Source: an uncultured Prevotella sp. (GTDB lineage Bacteria; Bacteroidota; Bacteroidia; Bacteroidales; Bacteroidaceae). From it: a stretch of DNA of 64,000 nt. The notes under the pieces are model-generated. The model had not been told where the DNA came from and searched no databases. It worked only from the letters and a program-made list of their open reading frames with translations. Below are positions 23,785-32,646 of this stretch, piece after piece. Where the stretch lies: the NCBI GenBank assembly GCA_900314935.1, contig OMXE01000012.1, forward strand, positions 39,592-103,591. Reading direction: 5' to 3'. The position numbers were made by a program, and so were the translations under genes. Positions within the stretch are counted from its first letter, which is position 1. Each line of letters opens with the position of its first letter.

Positions 23785-24696
23785 ATGAGGAGATATTTTG
23801 TATTCATGATATTGAGCCTGTTTCTTTTCTCATGCGGGAAATCGTATGAGGAGCAGAAACGTTTGTCGCGGGCAGAGAAGGCACGACTGGCAAAAGAAGA
23901 TTCACTGGCGTTGAAGGTGGGTACGTTGCCTACACTCGACTGTCTGCCGCTCTTCGTGGCCTACGACCATCATTTCTTTGAGAAGTTCGGTGAAGATGTG
24001 CGCATCAAACCCTATCAGTCGCAGATCGACTGTGACGATGCTATGCTGAAAGGAAAGATCGAAGGGAATGTGACCGACGTGGTGCGGGCCCAGCGTATGC
24101 GTCATAGGGGAACGGCCCTAAGGTATGTAGCCGCCACCAATGCCTATTGGCAGCTGTTCGGTAACCGCTTGTCGCGTATCCACGAGGTGAAGCAGTTGCA
24201 GGATAAGATGGTGGGCATGGCCCGCTATTCAGTGACCGATATGCTGACCTCCATGGCCGTTGATAGTGCCAAACTGAAGTCGGAATATGTGTTCCGCATC
24301 CAGATCAACGATCCAGTCATCCGTCTGCGAATGTTGGTCAACAACGAACTCGACGCGATGTTCTTCACAGAGCCACAGGCTACAGCGGCACGTATCCAGA
24401 AACACCCCGTACTGATGGATTCGCGGAAAAAGGATCTCTGGATGGGAGCCATCGTGTTCAAAGAGAAAGCCATTGCCGACAAGCGGCGCCAGAAACAACT
24501 CACCGCTTTTGTCAAAGCTTATAACGAGGCATGCGACAGCATCAACCAGCGCGGTATGGCCTTCTATGGCGACATTATTAAGAAATACACCAAGGCAGAT
24601 GACCGCACTGTGAAGGCTCTGCCGGTATTGAAGTTCGAACATGCCAAGGCACCTCGTCAGAAGGATCTTGACCGTGCCGACCAATGGTTGAAATAG
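23785..24696 (+). CDS. ABC-type substrate-binding lipoprotein (NMT1/SsuA-like fold)
   Basis: 303 residues. Lipobox LFSC places the acylated Cys at 17. The mature part has LKVGTLPTLDCLPLFVAYDHHFFEKFGEDV, a typical opening of nitrate/sulfonate/thiamine-precursor binding proteins (residues about 45-74), and FFTEPQATAARI later. No permease or ATPase gene is adjacent. The next gene, a TPR protein, starts 1 bp after its stop, so the two are co-expressed. The ligand is not predictable from the sequence. Confidence 0.8.
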   Translation: MRRYFVFMILSLFLFSCGKSYEEQKRLSRAEKARLAKEDSLALKVGTLPTLDCLPLFVAYDHHFFEKFGEDVRIKPYQSQIDCDDAMLKGKIEGNVTDVVRAQRMRHRGTALRYVAATNAYWQLFGNRLSRIHEVKQLQDKMVGMARYSVTDMLTSMAVDSAKLKSEYVFRIQINDPVIRLRMLVNNELDAMFFTEPQATAARIQKHPVLMDSRKKDLWMGAIVFKEKAIADKRRQKQLTAFVKAYNEACDSINQRGMAFYGDIIKKYTKADDRTVKALPVLKFEHAKAPRQKDLDRADQWLK

Positions 24697-24697
24697 T

Positions 24698-26869
24698 ATG
24701 AGTACAGTAACGAAAGATCATTTGTCCGTGGTACCCCAGCTGATAGCCAGTCGTCAGCTGCGGAAAGCCATTACTGTGCTGCGTACTTACGTAACCGACC
24801 ATCCTTTTGATGGTGCCATGGATGTCATCAATGGTATTGAGAATGACTACCGGTTGATGCTCGACTATGCCCGACAGGGCTATAGCGATCCATCGCGCGA
24901 ACAGCTGTATGTCCATCTCCAGAAACGTCTGTACCGCCTGTGCCAGGCCATGAGGATTCGCGAAGCAAAGGACCGACTGTTGTTCTTCTCGGATGCCGAT
25001 GCTACGATTAGTTCCGGTTCACTTCCTGATGTGCGGACCAAAGAGCGGTTAGAGGACTATGTCTCGGGATTGGCGATGCTGTCGCTGGAGCCTGAGGAGG
25101 AACGGAAGGAAAAGGCTGCCGCCTTGTATCGTGGACACCATGCATTACTGAATGAACTGTTCAGCAGACTGATTGTCTCCTTCCCTTGGAGCGATGGCGA
25201 TCAGAAGTTCTACGAGGACTTGCTCCTTTCGCCTACGATTGATAGGATGGATGTGATGGTATTGGTGAGCGCCTTGATGCTCTCCACCATCCAAACCTTC
25301 GATGTTCAGAAGTTTATCACTTTATTACATGTCTATCTTCGTACCAATGATGAGTATATTCGTCAGCGGGCGCTGGTGGGATGGACCTTCGCGTTGGGCA
25401 GTGATGAGCAGGTAACCGATGAGCCGACCATGATGGTCAAGGATGCCTGTCAGGACCCGAAGGTGGTGCAGGATGTGCTGGATCTGCAGAAACAGTTGGT
25501 ATATTGCATCAATACCCGTCAGGACAACGAGAAGATTCAGCAGGATATCATCCCTACCTTGATGAAGAACCAGAATTTCACCATCTCCCGCGATGGCATC
25601 ATCACGGAGAAGGAAGACCATTCACTCGAAGATATCCTCAACCCCAATGCAGAAGAAGAGCGGATGGAGGAGATGGAAGAGAGTATCCAGAAGATGGTGG
25701 AGATGCAGAAGGCCGGATCAGATATCTATTTCGGTGGCTTCTCGCATATGAAACGATTTCCGTTCTTCCATAAAGCAGTAAACTGGTTCTGTCCGTTCTA
25801 TGTGGAGCATCCCGCCTTGTCGGCAATATCCGATAAGCTCGGCACCGCAGGGTTCATGTCCAACCTGGTGCAGCACGGTCCTTTCTGCGACAGCGACAAG
25901 TATTCTTTCGTATTGGCCTTGTCGAGCATCGTTGACCGTCTGCCCAATGACATCAAGGAGATGATGGGCAGTGCTGAGGCTTTAGGTCCTATGATGGACG
26001 AGGAGCAGATGAAGGATGCTACCTATATCCGCAGGATGTACCTGCAGGATCAGTATCGTTTTTATAGCCTATATGACAGGGGCAGGGGACTGCAGAATCC
26101 CTTTGCCAACGATAGGATCGTGTTCGTTTCTCATCCTGCTTTCCAGCAGACCGATGTAGCGAAACGGTTCCCTGATCTCTGTGTGTTCTTTGCCAAGCAC
26201 CGTTGTGCGGAGGCTTTCAGACAGTTACAAGAGGCAAGTATGCCTTATCTGGACTTGTCGCACCGACTGTTCTATGCCTTATGGTCGTTGGACAGCGGAC
26301 AGGTACAGCAGGCTATCACCCTCCTCGAAGAAGTGCTTCGTGAACAGCCTGATCATGAGCAGGCAAAACGCTATCTGGCTCGTGCCTATTATCAGCAAGA
26401 GGATTTCCAGCGAGCCTGTGCCGTATATGAAGAACTGTATCAGTCATATCCTGAGAAATCGTCTTATGCCCTGAACTATGGTATCACCCTTTCCAAGAAC
26501 AGTCGTTTCGATGATGCTGTGCGAGTTCTCTTCCAACTGGATTTCGAGCATCCGTCACAGCATGTCACCCGTGGCTTGGCTTGGGCGCTGATGGGACAGA
26601 AGAAGCTGGATCAGGCAGAACGGGAGTATGAGAAACTGCTGGAAACAGAACCAGCTCCCATCGATTATCTGAATGCTGGGTATTGTCAGTGGTTGAAAGG
26701 AAGTATCCGTAAGGCAGTAGAGGCATTCCGCACCTTCTTGAAGTTGCAACAGGAGGCAGGTAATCAGGTTGACCTTCATGAAGAGATGATGAAGGATCAG
26801 ACCCTGTTGCGTGCTTATTCCATTTCGGATATCGACATGGGAATCATGTGCGACGTGGTGGCGGGGTAG
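24698..26869 (+). CDS. TPR-repeat protein
   Basis: 723 residues, no signal peptide seen. The N-terminal two thirds is helical without a recognised domain and includes an acidic, Met/Glu-rich coiled segment (EERMEEMEESIQKMVEMQKA, about 311-330). From about 535 on there are TPR units (LSHRLFYALWSLDSGQVQQA; AKRYLARAYYQQEDFQRA; MGQKKLDQAEREYEKLLE). Probably a cytoplasmic scaffold coupled to the upstream binding lipoprotein. The stop TAG is the first triplet of a heptamer repeat. Confidence 0.8.
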   Translation: MSTVTKDHLSVVPQLIASRQLRKAITVLRTYVTDHPFDGAMDVINGIENDYRLMLDYARQGYSDPSREQLYVHLQKRLYRLCQAMRIREAKDRLLFFSDADATISSGSLPDVRTKERLEDYVSGLAMLSLEPEEERKEKAAALYRGHHALLNELFSRLIVSFPWSDGDQKFYEDLLLSPTIDRMDVMVLVSALMLSTIQTFDVQKFITLLHVYLRTNDEYIRQRALVGWTFALGSDEQVTDEPTMMVKDACQDPKVVQDVLDLQKQLVYCINTRQDNEKIQQDIIPTLMKNQNFTISRDGIITEKEDHSLEDILNPNAEEERMEEMEESIQKMVEMQKAGSDIYFGGFSHMKRFPFFHKAVNWFCPFYVEHPALSAISDKLGTAGFMSNLVQHGPFCDSDKYSFVLALSSIVDRLPNDIKEMMGSAEALGPMMDEEQMKDATYIRRMYLQDQYRFYSLYDRGRGLQNPFANDRIVFVSHPAFQQTDVAKRFPDLCVFFAKHRCAEAFRQLQEASMPYLDLSHRLFYALWSLDSGQVQQAITLLEEVLREQPDHEQAKRYLARAYYQQEDFQRACAVYEELYQSYPEKSSYALNYGITLSKNSRFDDAVRVLFQLDFEHPSQHVTRGLAWALMGQKKLDQAEREYEKLLETEPAPIDYLNAGYCQWLKGSIRKAVEAFRTFLKLQQEAGNQVDLHEEMMKDQTLLRAYSISDIDMGIMCDVVAG

Positions 26870-26901
26870 TTGATAGTTTACAGTTGATAGTTGACAGTTA
26901 G
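26867..26901. repeat. Heptanucleotide repeat shared by two convergent stop codons
   Basis: TAGTTGA, TAGTTTA, CAGTTGA, TAGTTGA, CAGTTAG (26867-26901). The TPR gene's TAG (26867-26869) opens it, and the convergent phospholipase gene's TAA (26900-26898) closes it. Confidence 0.9.
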
Positions 26902-28166
26902 AGGAACGGGGCCAGGAGATGAGCAAACCAGCCCACGAACTTGTTCCATGGCGAACGCCATTCATTCCATTTTTCTTTGGTTAGCTTGAACGAGTCTTTC
27001 TTGTCACGTTCAAACATATCGCTAAGTTCCTGGGTAGTACATGGATCGATAATCACTGCATTCTCCTCATAATCCCACCGCAGACTCCTGGCGTTGAGGT
27101 TGGCGCTACCCACCGTACAGAACTGTCCGTCAACCATGATGATCTTTGTATGGTGGAACCCCGGCTCATAGATCCATACGTCCACCCCTTTCTTCATCAG
27201 CTTATGCACGTTATAGAACACACAGTCGGGCGTGAGTCCGATATCACTGTTTTTGGAAACCATGATCTCGGTCTTCACCCCTCGTTTCACCGCTTTCTTC
27301 AAGGCTTTCTTCAGCTTGTGGTTCAGGGTGAGGTACGGGTTCACCAGCTTGATACTATCGTGAGCATCGTTGATGGCATTGACGTAGAACTTACGGATAA
27401 TGGACCTGGTGATATGGGGTTCACGGTTGATGATACCCACCATCTTCTTTCCTGACGTGTCACAGGTGTCGTTCTTCAGACCGCTGAAGCGGGTGCCATC
27501 CGGTCGTCTGAAATACTGTTCCCCTCGTATATCCTCATGTGCCACCTTCTTCCACATTCTCAGGAAGATGCGTTGCAGGGTGTTCACCTCCTCGCCCTCG
27601 ATACGACAGTGCATATCGCGCCATGAGCCAACCACCTCTGTTCCCTTGATGTAATAATCAGCCACGTTCATGCCACCCGTATAGGCAATCTGTCCATCAA
27701 TGATCACAATCTTACGATGGTCGCGGTTGAAGAGATCGTCCAGCCACGGGAACTTCACAGGGTTGAACTCATATATCTGGATACCACGCTCACGAATATG
27801 CTTGATATGTTCTTTCTTCAAGGGTTGGTTGTTACTGGTGTTGCCGAAGCCGTCGAAGAGGGCACGCACCTCAACCCCTTCCTTTACACGTTCAGCAAGA
27901 AGGTCGAAGAGAAGACTGGCGATGGAGTCATTCCTGAAATTGAAGTACTCCAGATGTACACTGCTCTTCGCCTGTCGGATGGCTTCGAACATATCGTCGA
28001 ACTTCTCCTGGCCGCTCATCAGCAGGGCAATGGAATTGTCGTTCGAGAAAGTCACACCTTCCTCTCTCAGCTGATTGACAATCAGCGAGTCAGCCCGTTG
28101 TGCCTCCATCTTGCACAGACAGAAGATTCCACACAGCAATAGAATGGTCCTTCTTATATTTATCAT
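26898..28166 (-). CDS. Phospholipase D-family cardiolipin synthase
   Basis: 422 residues from ATG 28166; the seven codons of a longer frame come from an AATGTGGAGTGTGG-like repeat. An N-terminal signal or anchor (about 4-18) precedes two PLD domains, each with HxK(x)4D: HRKIVIID (about 161) and HTKIIMVD (about 347), both followed by GxxN-type residues (GGMNVAD, GSANLN). It would condense two phosphatidylglycerols to cardiolipin, or act as another PLD-type transferase. Convergent with the TPR gene. Confidence 0.88.
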   Translation of the reverse strand: MINIRRTILLLCGIFCLCKMEAQRADSLIVNQLREEGVTFSNDNSIALLMSGQEKFDDMFEAIRQAKSSVHLEYFNFRNDSIASLLFDLLAERVKEGVEVRALFDGFGNTSNNQPLKKEHIKHIRERGIQIYEFNPVKFPWLDDLFNRDHRKIVIIDGQIAYTGGMNVADYYIKGTEVVGSWRDMHCRIEGEEVNTLQRIFLRMWKKVAHEDIRGEQYFRRPDGTRFSGLKNDTCDTSGKKMVGIINREPHITRSIIRKFYVNAINDAHDSIKLVNPYLTLNHKLKKALKKAVKRGVKTEIMVSKNSDIGLTPDCVFYNVHKLMKKGVDVWIYEPGFHHTKIIMVDGQFCTVGSANLNARSLRWDYEENAVIIDPCTTQELSDMFERDKKDSFKLTKEKWNEWRSPWNKFVGWFAHLLAPFL

Positions 28167-28288
28167 GTCACATTCCACACTCCACATTTACACCATGCAA
28201 AAGTACTTCTTTTTTCCCAAAGAGTCAAGAACACTGCTCGTTTTTCTGTGCAAAAAGGGAATAATAATCATAAAAACGTATAAACAAC

Positions 28289-28319
28289 TTGGTTGAATGG
28301 AGGACTTTTTGTACTTTTG
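28289..28319 (+). promoter_or_regulatory. kdsA promoter, implying a leaderless mRNA
   Basis: TTGG (28289-28292), 19 bp, TACTTTTG (28312-28319). The ATG at 28324 is 4 nt beyond the box, so the transcript should start at or beside the start codon. Confidence 0.72.
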
Positions 28320-28323
28320 CAAC

Positions 28324-29076
28324 ATGGAAAAGGTGTTTATTGCAGGACCGTGTGTCATCGAATCGGCCGAGTTGCTCGACACGGTAGCACAGGAATTTGT
28401 GAGAATCCGTCAGACCTTGGGGGTGGAGATCATCTTCAAGGCATCGTTCGATAAGGCCAATCGGACCAGTATCCGCTCGTTCAGGGGTCCTGGACTGGAG
28501 AAAGGACTCGAGATGCTGAGTGAGGTGAAAAGCAAGTACGGACTGCCCATCCTCACGGATATCCACGAGAGTTGGCAGGCTGGACCTGTAGGACAGGTAT
28601 GCGATGTACTCCAGATACCTGCTTTCCTTTGTCGGCAGACCGATCTTCTCGTAGCTGCCGCCAAGACGGGTAAGGTGGTGAACATCAAGAAAGCCCAATT
28701 CCTGAGCGGTCAGGATATGCGCTATCCCGTGGAGAAAGCCAAGGATGCCGGCGCTCAAGAGGTGTGGCTGACGGAAAGGGGTAACTGCTTCGGGTATAAT
28801 AACCTGGTGGTTGACTTCCGTAATATCCCCGACATGCTGGAAATCGTGTCTACGGTAATTATGGATTGTACCCACGCAGTACAACGTCCCGGTGGTTCCA
28901 ACGGGAAGACAGGCGGTGACCGTCGTTTTGTTCCCAGCATGGCGTTGGCGGCTAAAGCCTTTGGCGCCACAGGCTATTTCTTCGAGGTGCACCCTGAACC
29001 AGACAAAGGTTTAAGCGATGCAGCCAATATGTTGGAACTCAGTAAATTGGAGCCGCTCATCAAGCAACTTCTTTAA
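28324..29076 (+). CDS. kdsA: 3-deoxy-8-phosphooctulonate (KDO-8-P) synthase
   Basis: 250 residues from ATG 28324; upstream in-frame codons overlap the promoter. Family motifs are FIAGPCVIES, FKASFDKANRTSIRSFRGPG, LTDIHE, PAFLCRQTDLL, ERGNCFGYNNLVVDFR and RPGGSNGKTGGDR. It condenses PEP and arabinose-5-phosphate to KDO-8-phosphate for lipopolysaccharide inner core. The next gene makes the arabinose-5-phosphate substrate. Confidence 0.97.
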   Translation: MEKVFIAGPCVIESAELLDTVAQEFVRIRQTLGVEIIFKASFDKANRTSIRSFRGPGLEKGLEMLSEVKSKYGLPILTDIHESWQAGPVGQVCDVLQIPAFLCRQTDLLVAAAKTGKVVNIKKAQFLSGQDMRYPVEKAKDAGAQEVWLTERGNCFGYNNLVVDFRNIPDMLEIVSTVIMDCTHAVQRPGGSNGKTGGDRRFVPSMALAAKAFGATGYFFEVHPEPDKGLSDAANMLELSKLEPLIKQLL

Positions 29077-29095
29077 CCCTTTTATTCGTGTGGTA

Positions 29096-30043
29096 ATGAA
29101 CGTACGTAATATAGCAATTCAATGCTTCAAGGATGAGGCGGAGGCCGTACTTGGTCTGATTCCGCAGCTGGATGAAGACTTCGACAAGGCTGTGGAACTG
29201 ATGCTTCACTGCAAGGGAAAGATTGTGGTGACGGGTGTGGGAAAAAGCGGTCATGTGGGAGCGAAGATCGCAGCCACCCTGTCGAGTACAGGTACCCCTT
29301 CGTTTTTCGTCAATCCCCTCGATGTGTTCCATGGCGACCTTGGCGTGATGGGACATGACGATGTGGTGCTGGCCATCAGTAATAGCGGTCAGACCGATGA
29401 GCTGCTGCGGTTCATCCCGATGGTATTGCACATGGAGATTCCATTGATTGCCATTACGGGTAATCCAGACTCGCTGCTGGCCAAATACTCCACCGCCCAG
29501 CTCATTACCAAGGTGGAGAAAGAAGCCTGTCCGCTGAATCTCGCTCCGACCAGTAGCACGACAGCCCAGTTGGTAATGGGCGATGCGTTAGCTATCGCCT
29601 TGATGCAGTGCCGCAACTTCAAACCGCAGGACTTTGCCTTGTTCCATCCGGGTGGTGAACTGGGTAAACGACTCCTTACCACGGCACAGGATGTGATGCG
29701 TTCTGAGGATATGCCCATCATTCCGAAAGAGATGCACTTGGGCGAGGCCATCATACAGGTAAGCAAGGGGAAACTCGGTTTGGGCGTATCCTTGGAGGAT
29801 AACAAGGTCATCGGTCTGATCACCGACGGTGATATCCGTCGTGCCATGGAGAACTGGCAGGCCGAGTTCTTTAACAAGACCGTGGCTGATATCATGACGC
29901 ACGATCCTAAGTGCGTTCTGCCCGACACGAAAATCTCAGACATTCAGAAAATTATGCACCGGTATAAGATCCATAGCGTTCTCGTGATCGATAAGGAACG
30001 ACATCTGTTAGGTGTGGTGGATCATTATTCGTGTATGATATGA
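29096..30043 (+). CDS. kdsD: Arabinose-5-phosphate isomerase
   Basis: 315 residues from ATG 29096, chosen because the longer frame overlaps kdsA. An N-terminal SIS domain (about 30-165) has VTGVGKSGHVGAKIAATLSSTGTP and SNSGQTDELL, then two CBS domains (about 200-315). It interconverts ribulose-5-phosphate and arabinose-5-phosphate for KDO synthesis. It follows kdsA by 19 bp; clear kdsA-kdsD operon. Confidence 0.95.
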   Translation: MNVRNIAIQCFKDEAEAVLGLIPQLDEDFDKAVELMLHCKGKIVVTGVGKSGHVGAKIAATLSSTGTPSFFVNPLDVFHGDLGVMGHDDVVLAISNSGQTDELLRFIPMVLHMEIPLIAITGNPDSLLAKYSTAQLITKVEKEACPLNLAPTSSTTAQLVMGDALAIALMQCRNFKPQDFALFHPGGELGKRLLTTAQDVMRSEDMPIIPKEMHLGEAIIQVSKGKLGLGVSLEDNKVIGLITDGDIRRAMENWQAEFFNKTVADIMTHDPKCVLPDTKISDIQKIMHRYKIHSVLVIDKERHLLGVVDHYSCMI

Positions 30044-30071
30044 TTTAATGAGGAGTGAAACTTTATAGATA

Positions 30072-31109
30072 ATGAAAATACTAGTAACAGGAGCCGCAGG
30101 CTTCATTGGTTCTAAGATAGCCTTTCTGCTGGCACAGCGAGGAGATGAGGTAGTTGGTTTAGATAATATCAACGACTACTACGATGTGCGTTTAAAATTT
30201 GGTCGTTTACATGAGCTCGGTATCGCCCAGGGTATGGAATCCGTGGAATGGCACAAGGAATATGTCAGCAGTACGTTCCCGCAGTTAAGGTTCGTGAGGA
30301 TGGGCATTGAGGACAAGGAGTCGTTGGATGCGCTTTTCGCTAAGGAACAGTTCGATAAAGTCATCAACCTGGCTGCCCAGGCGGGTGTACGCTATTCCAT
30401 CACGAATCCCTATGCTTACCTTACCAGTAACCTGACAGGTTTCCTGAACATCATCGAGTGCTGTCGCCATTACCCTGTCAAGCACCTCCTTTTTGCCTCC
30501 TCCAGTTCGGTCTATGGTCTGAACACCAAGGCCCCGTTCTCTGAGGATGACAAGGTGGACAACCCTGTCAGTCTGTATGCTGCCAGCAAGAAAGCCAACG
30601 AGCTGATGGCCCATAGCTACAGTAAGCTGTATGGCATTCCTGCCACCGGACTCCGTTACTTCACGGTTTACGGACCATGGGGGCGTCCCGACATGGCTCC
30701 GATGCTCTTTGCCAGTGCCATCAGTCAGGGTAAGCCGATACAGGTATTCAACAATGGCGATATGATTCGCGATTTCACCTATATCGATGACATTGCCTTC
30801 GGTTCCATCCAATGTCTGGACAAACCGCCTGTGGCAGCAGACTGTCCGAACAACGTGCCCTTCCGTGTGTATAACATCGGTTGTTCGCACCCCGTGAAAC
30901 TGATGGATTTCATCCGTGAGATTGAGCAGGCAGTAGGGAAAGAGGCCGAGAAGATCATGAAACCCATGCAGCCTGGCGATGTGTATATGACCAATGCCGA
31001 CACCACCAAGTTGGAAACAGAGATTGGTTATAAGCCCAAGGTCACCCTCCACGAGGGAATCACGAACTTCATCGCTTGGTATCAGTCGGATAAAAATCCC
31101 CTAAAATGA
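30072..31109 (+). CDS. UDP-glucuronate 4-epimerase-like NAD-dependent epimerase
   Basis: 345 residues, extended SDR. The NAD loop [11 protein letters not shown] is at 7-17, [12 protein letters not shown] is typical of the CapI/LpsL UDP-glucuronate epimerase group, and the active site has SSSVYG and YAASKKAN. It should convert UDP-GlcA and UDP-GalA for polysaccharide synthesis. Its stop overlaps the gmd start by 4 bp (ATGA), so translation is coupled. Confidence 0.9.
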   Translation: MKILVTGAAGFIGSKIAFLLAQRGDEVVGLDNINDYYDVRLKFGRLHELGIAQGMESVEWHKEYVSSTFPQLRFVRMGIEDKESLDALFAKEQFDKVINLAAQAGVRYSITNPYAYLTSNLTGFLNIIECCRHYPVKHLLFASSSSVYGLNTKAPFSEDDKVDNPVSLYAASKKANELMAHSYSKLYGIPATGLRYFTVYGPWGRPDMAPMLFASAISQGKPIQVFNNGDMIRDFTYIDDIAFGSIQCLDKPPVAADCPNNVPFRVYNIGCSHPVKLMDFIREIEQAVGKEAEKIMKPMQPGDVYMTNADTTKLETEIGYKPKVTLHEGITNFIAWYQSDKNPLK

Positions 31110-32209
31110 AAAAAATAGCATTAATCACCGGTATCACCGGTCAGGACGGCTCCTATCTGGCAGAGTTCCTGATCGAGAAAGGCTATGAGGTGCACGGTCT
31201 CCTCCGCCGCAGTTCGTCATTCAACACAGGACGTATTGAGCACCTGTATTTGGATGAGTGGGTGCGTGACATGAAGAAGGCCCGTCTGGTGAATCTCCAT
31301 TGGTCGGACATGACCGACTCGTCATCACTGATCCGAATCATCGGTAAGGTGCGCCCCACCGAGATATACAATCTTGCGGCCCAGAGTCATGTGAAGGTGA
31401 GCTTCGATGTACCTGAATACACGGCGGAAACCGATGCTGTGGGTGTACTCCGACTCCTGGAAGCAGTGCGTATCTGTGGCATGGAAAAGGAATGCCGAAT
31501 CTATCAGGCCTCCACATCCGAGTTGTTTGGTAAGGTGCAGGAAGTGCCGCAGAAGGAGACGACACCTTTCTATCCCCGCAGTCCGTATGGCGTGGCCAAG
31601 CTCTATGGCTTCTGGATCATGAAGAACTACCGCGAGAGCTATGGCATGTATTGCTGCAATGGTATCCTGTTCAATCACGAGAGTGAACGAAGAGGTGAGA
31701 CATTTGTTACCCGTAAGATCACGCTTGCGGCAGCCCGCATTGCCCAGGGCTATCAGGACAAGTTGTATTTAGGAAACCTGAATGCGTTGCGCGACTGGGG
31801 TTATGCCAAGGACTATATCGAGTGCATGTGGCTGATCCTGCAGCAGCAGGAGCCTGACGACTATGTCATCGCCACGGGTGAGTACCATTCCGTTCGTGAG
31901 TTCGCCACCTTAGCCTTCCACCATGTGGGTATAGAACTCGAGTGGAAAGGCGAAGGACTTAACGAAGTCGGTGTCATCAAAAGTATCGACAATAAATTAT
32001 CAATTATCAATTATCAATTTTCAATTGGCGACGTAGTCGTCGAAGTCGATCCCAAATATTTCCGTCCCGCAGAGGTAGAGCAGCTGCTGGGTGATCCCAC
32101 CAAGGCCAAGGAACAACTTGGCTGGAACCCCCGCAAAACCCCCTTCGAACAGCTCATCAAGATCATGGTCGATCACGACATGCGCTTCGTAAAAAAGACC
32201 CTCCCCTAA
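31106..32209 (+). CDS. gmd: GDP-mannose 4,6-dehydratase
   Basis: 367 residues. Motifs are [68 protein letters not shown] and the C-terminal [22 protein letters not shown]. It makes GDP-4-keto-6-deoxymannose, the substrate of Fcl for GDP-fucose. Two odd points: residues about 296-307 ([11 protein letters not shown]) are encoded by TTATCAA heptamers, and the last residues KTLP plus stop come from the GC-rich stem-loop repeat at 32190. Normally gmd and fcl abut; here a DUF559 ORF separates them. Confidence 0.96.
   Translation: MKKIALITGITGQDGSYLAEFLIEKGYEVHGLLRRSSSFNTGRIEHLYLDEWVRDMKKARLVNLHWSDMTDSSSLIRIIGKVRPTEIYNLAAQSHVKVSFDVPEYTAETDAVGVLRLLEAVRICGMEKECRIYQASTSELFGKVQEVPQKETTPFYPRSPYGVAKLYGFWIMKNYRESYGMYCCNGILFNHESERRGETFVTRKITLAAARIAQGYQDKLYLGNLNALRDWGYAKDYIECMWLILQQQEPDDYVIATGEYHSVREFATLAFHHVGIELEWKGEGLNEVGVIKSIDNKLSIINYQFSIGDVVVEVDPKYFRPAEVEQLLGDPTKAKEQLGWNPRKTPFEQLIKIMVDHDMRFVKKTLP
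31997..32024 (+). repeat. Heptanucleotide repeat inside gmd
   Basis: TTATCAA three times and TTTTCAA (31997-32024), in frame, in the loop before the conserved [12 protein letters not shown] segment of Gmd. The AT-rich tract contrasts with the surrounding sequence. Confidence 0.9.
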
Positions 32210-32240
32210 CCCCTCCCTCAATGGAGGGGAATGATTACTT
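32190..32240 (+). repeat. GC-rich stem-loop repeat, left flank of the DUF559 ORF
   Basis: An A-run, GACCCTCCCCTAA, then CCCCTCC (32210-32216) pairing with GGAGGGG (32223-32229), then AATGATTACTT. The layout matches 8797-8845 base for base in most positions. It supplies the gmd stop codon. An inverted copy is at 32677-32720. Confidence 0.88.
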
Positions 32241-32248
32241 CCAAAGTA

Positions 32249-32635
32249 ATGAATAAAGATAAAACCTTTATGTCTGATTATAGGAGTGCTTCACCTGATA
32301 GATACGGGATTTTGAAAGAGTATGCCAGAGAGAATAGAAAGAAGGCAACATTAGCTGAACAAATTCTGTGGGAAGAGTTGAGAAATGATAAATTGGGTGT
32401 TAAATTTCTTCGACAACATATTATAGGAGACTATATAGTTGATTTTGTATCAAGAAGTAATGGATTGGTCATTGAGGTGGATGGGGCATACCATCTTGAG
32501 CGTCAGCAAGAAATTGATGATGAAATACGAACACTCGATTTGGAAAGGTTGGGATACCATGTCATTCGTTTTTCTAATGAAGATGTTATGCTTAATCTAG
32601 ACTCCGTTATAGAGGAAATCGAAAAGTCAATATAA
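32249..32635 (+). CDS. DUF559 protein (Vsr-like endonuclease fold), inserted between gmd and fcl
   Basis: 128 residues from ATG 32249; ATG 32231 is possible but lies inside the repeat. DUF559 marks are TLAEQILWEELRN, GVKFLRQHIIGDYIVDFVS and LVIEVDGAYHL, then DxxRTxxLERLGYHVIRFSNEDVM. The E..VDF..EVDG pattern fits the very-short-patch-repair nuclease fold (PD-(D/E)XK-like). It is clearly more AT-rich than gmd and fcl. GC-rich stem-loop repeats flank it in inverted orientation, suggesting it arrived with them. Nuclease activity and mobilising role are inference. Confidence 0.88.
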   Translation: MNKDKTFMSDYRSASPDRYGILKEYARENRKKATLAEQILWEELRNDKLGVKFLRQHIIGDYIVDFVSRSNGLVIEVDGAYHLERQQEIDDEIRTLDLERLGYHVIRFSNEDVMLNLDSVIEEIEKSI

Positions 32636-32646
32636 ACCTCAATCTT

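Noticed and set aside
26898-28187. Longer start for the phospholipase gene at 28187
   Set aside because: The extra codons come from a GTGGAGTGTGGAATG-type repeat and precede the natural signal segment beginning at ATG 28166.
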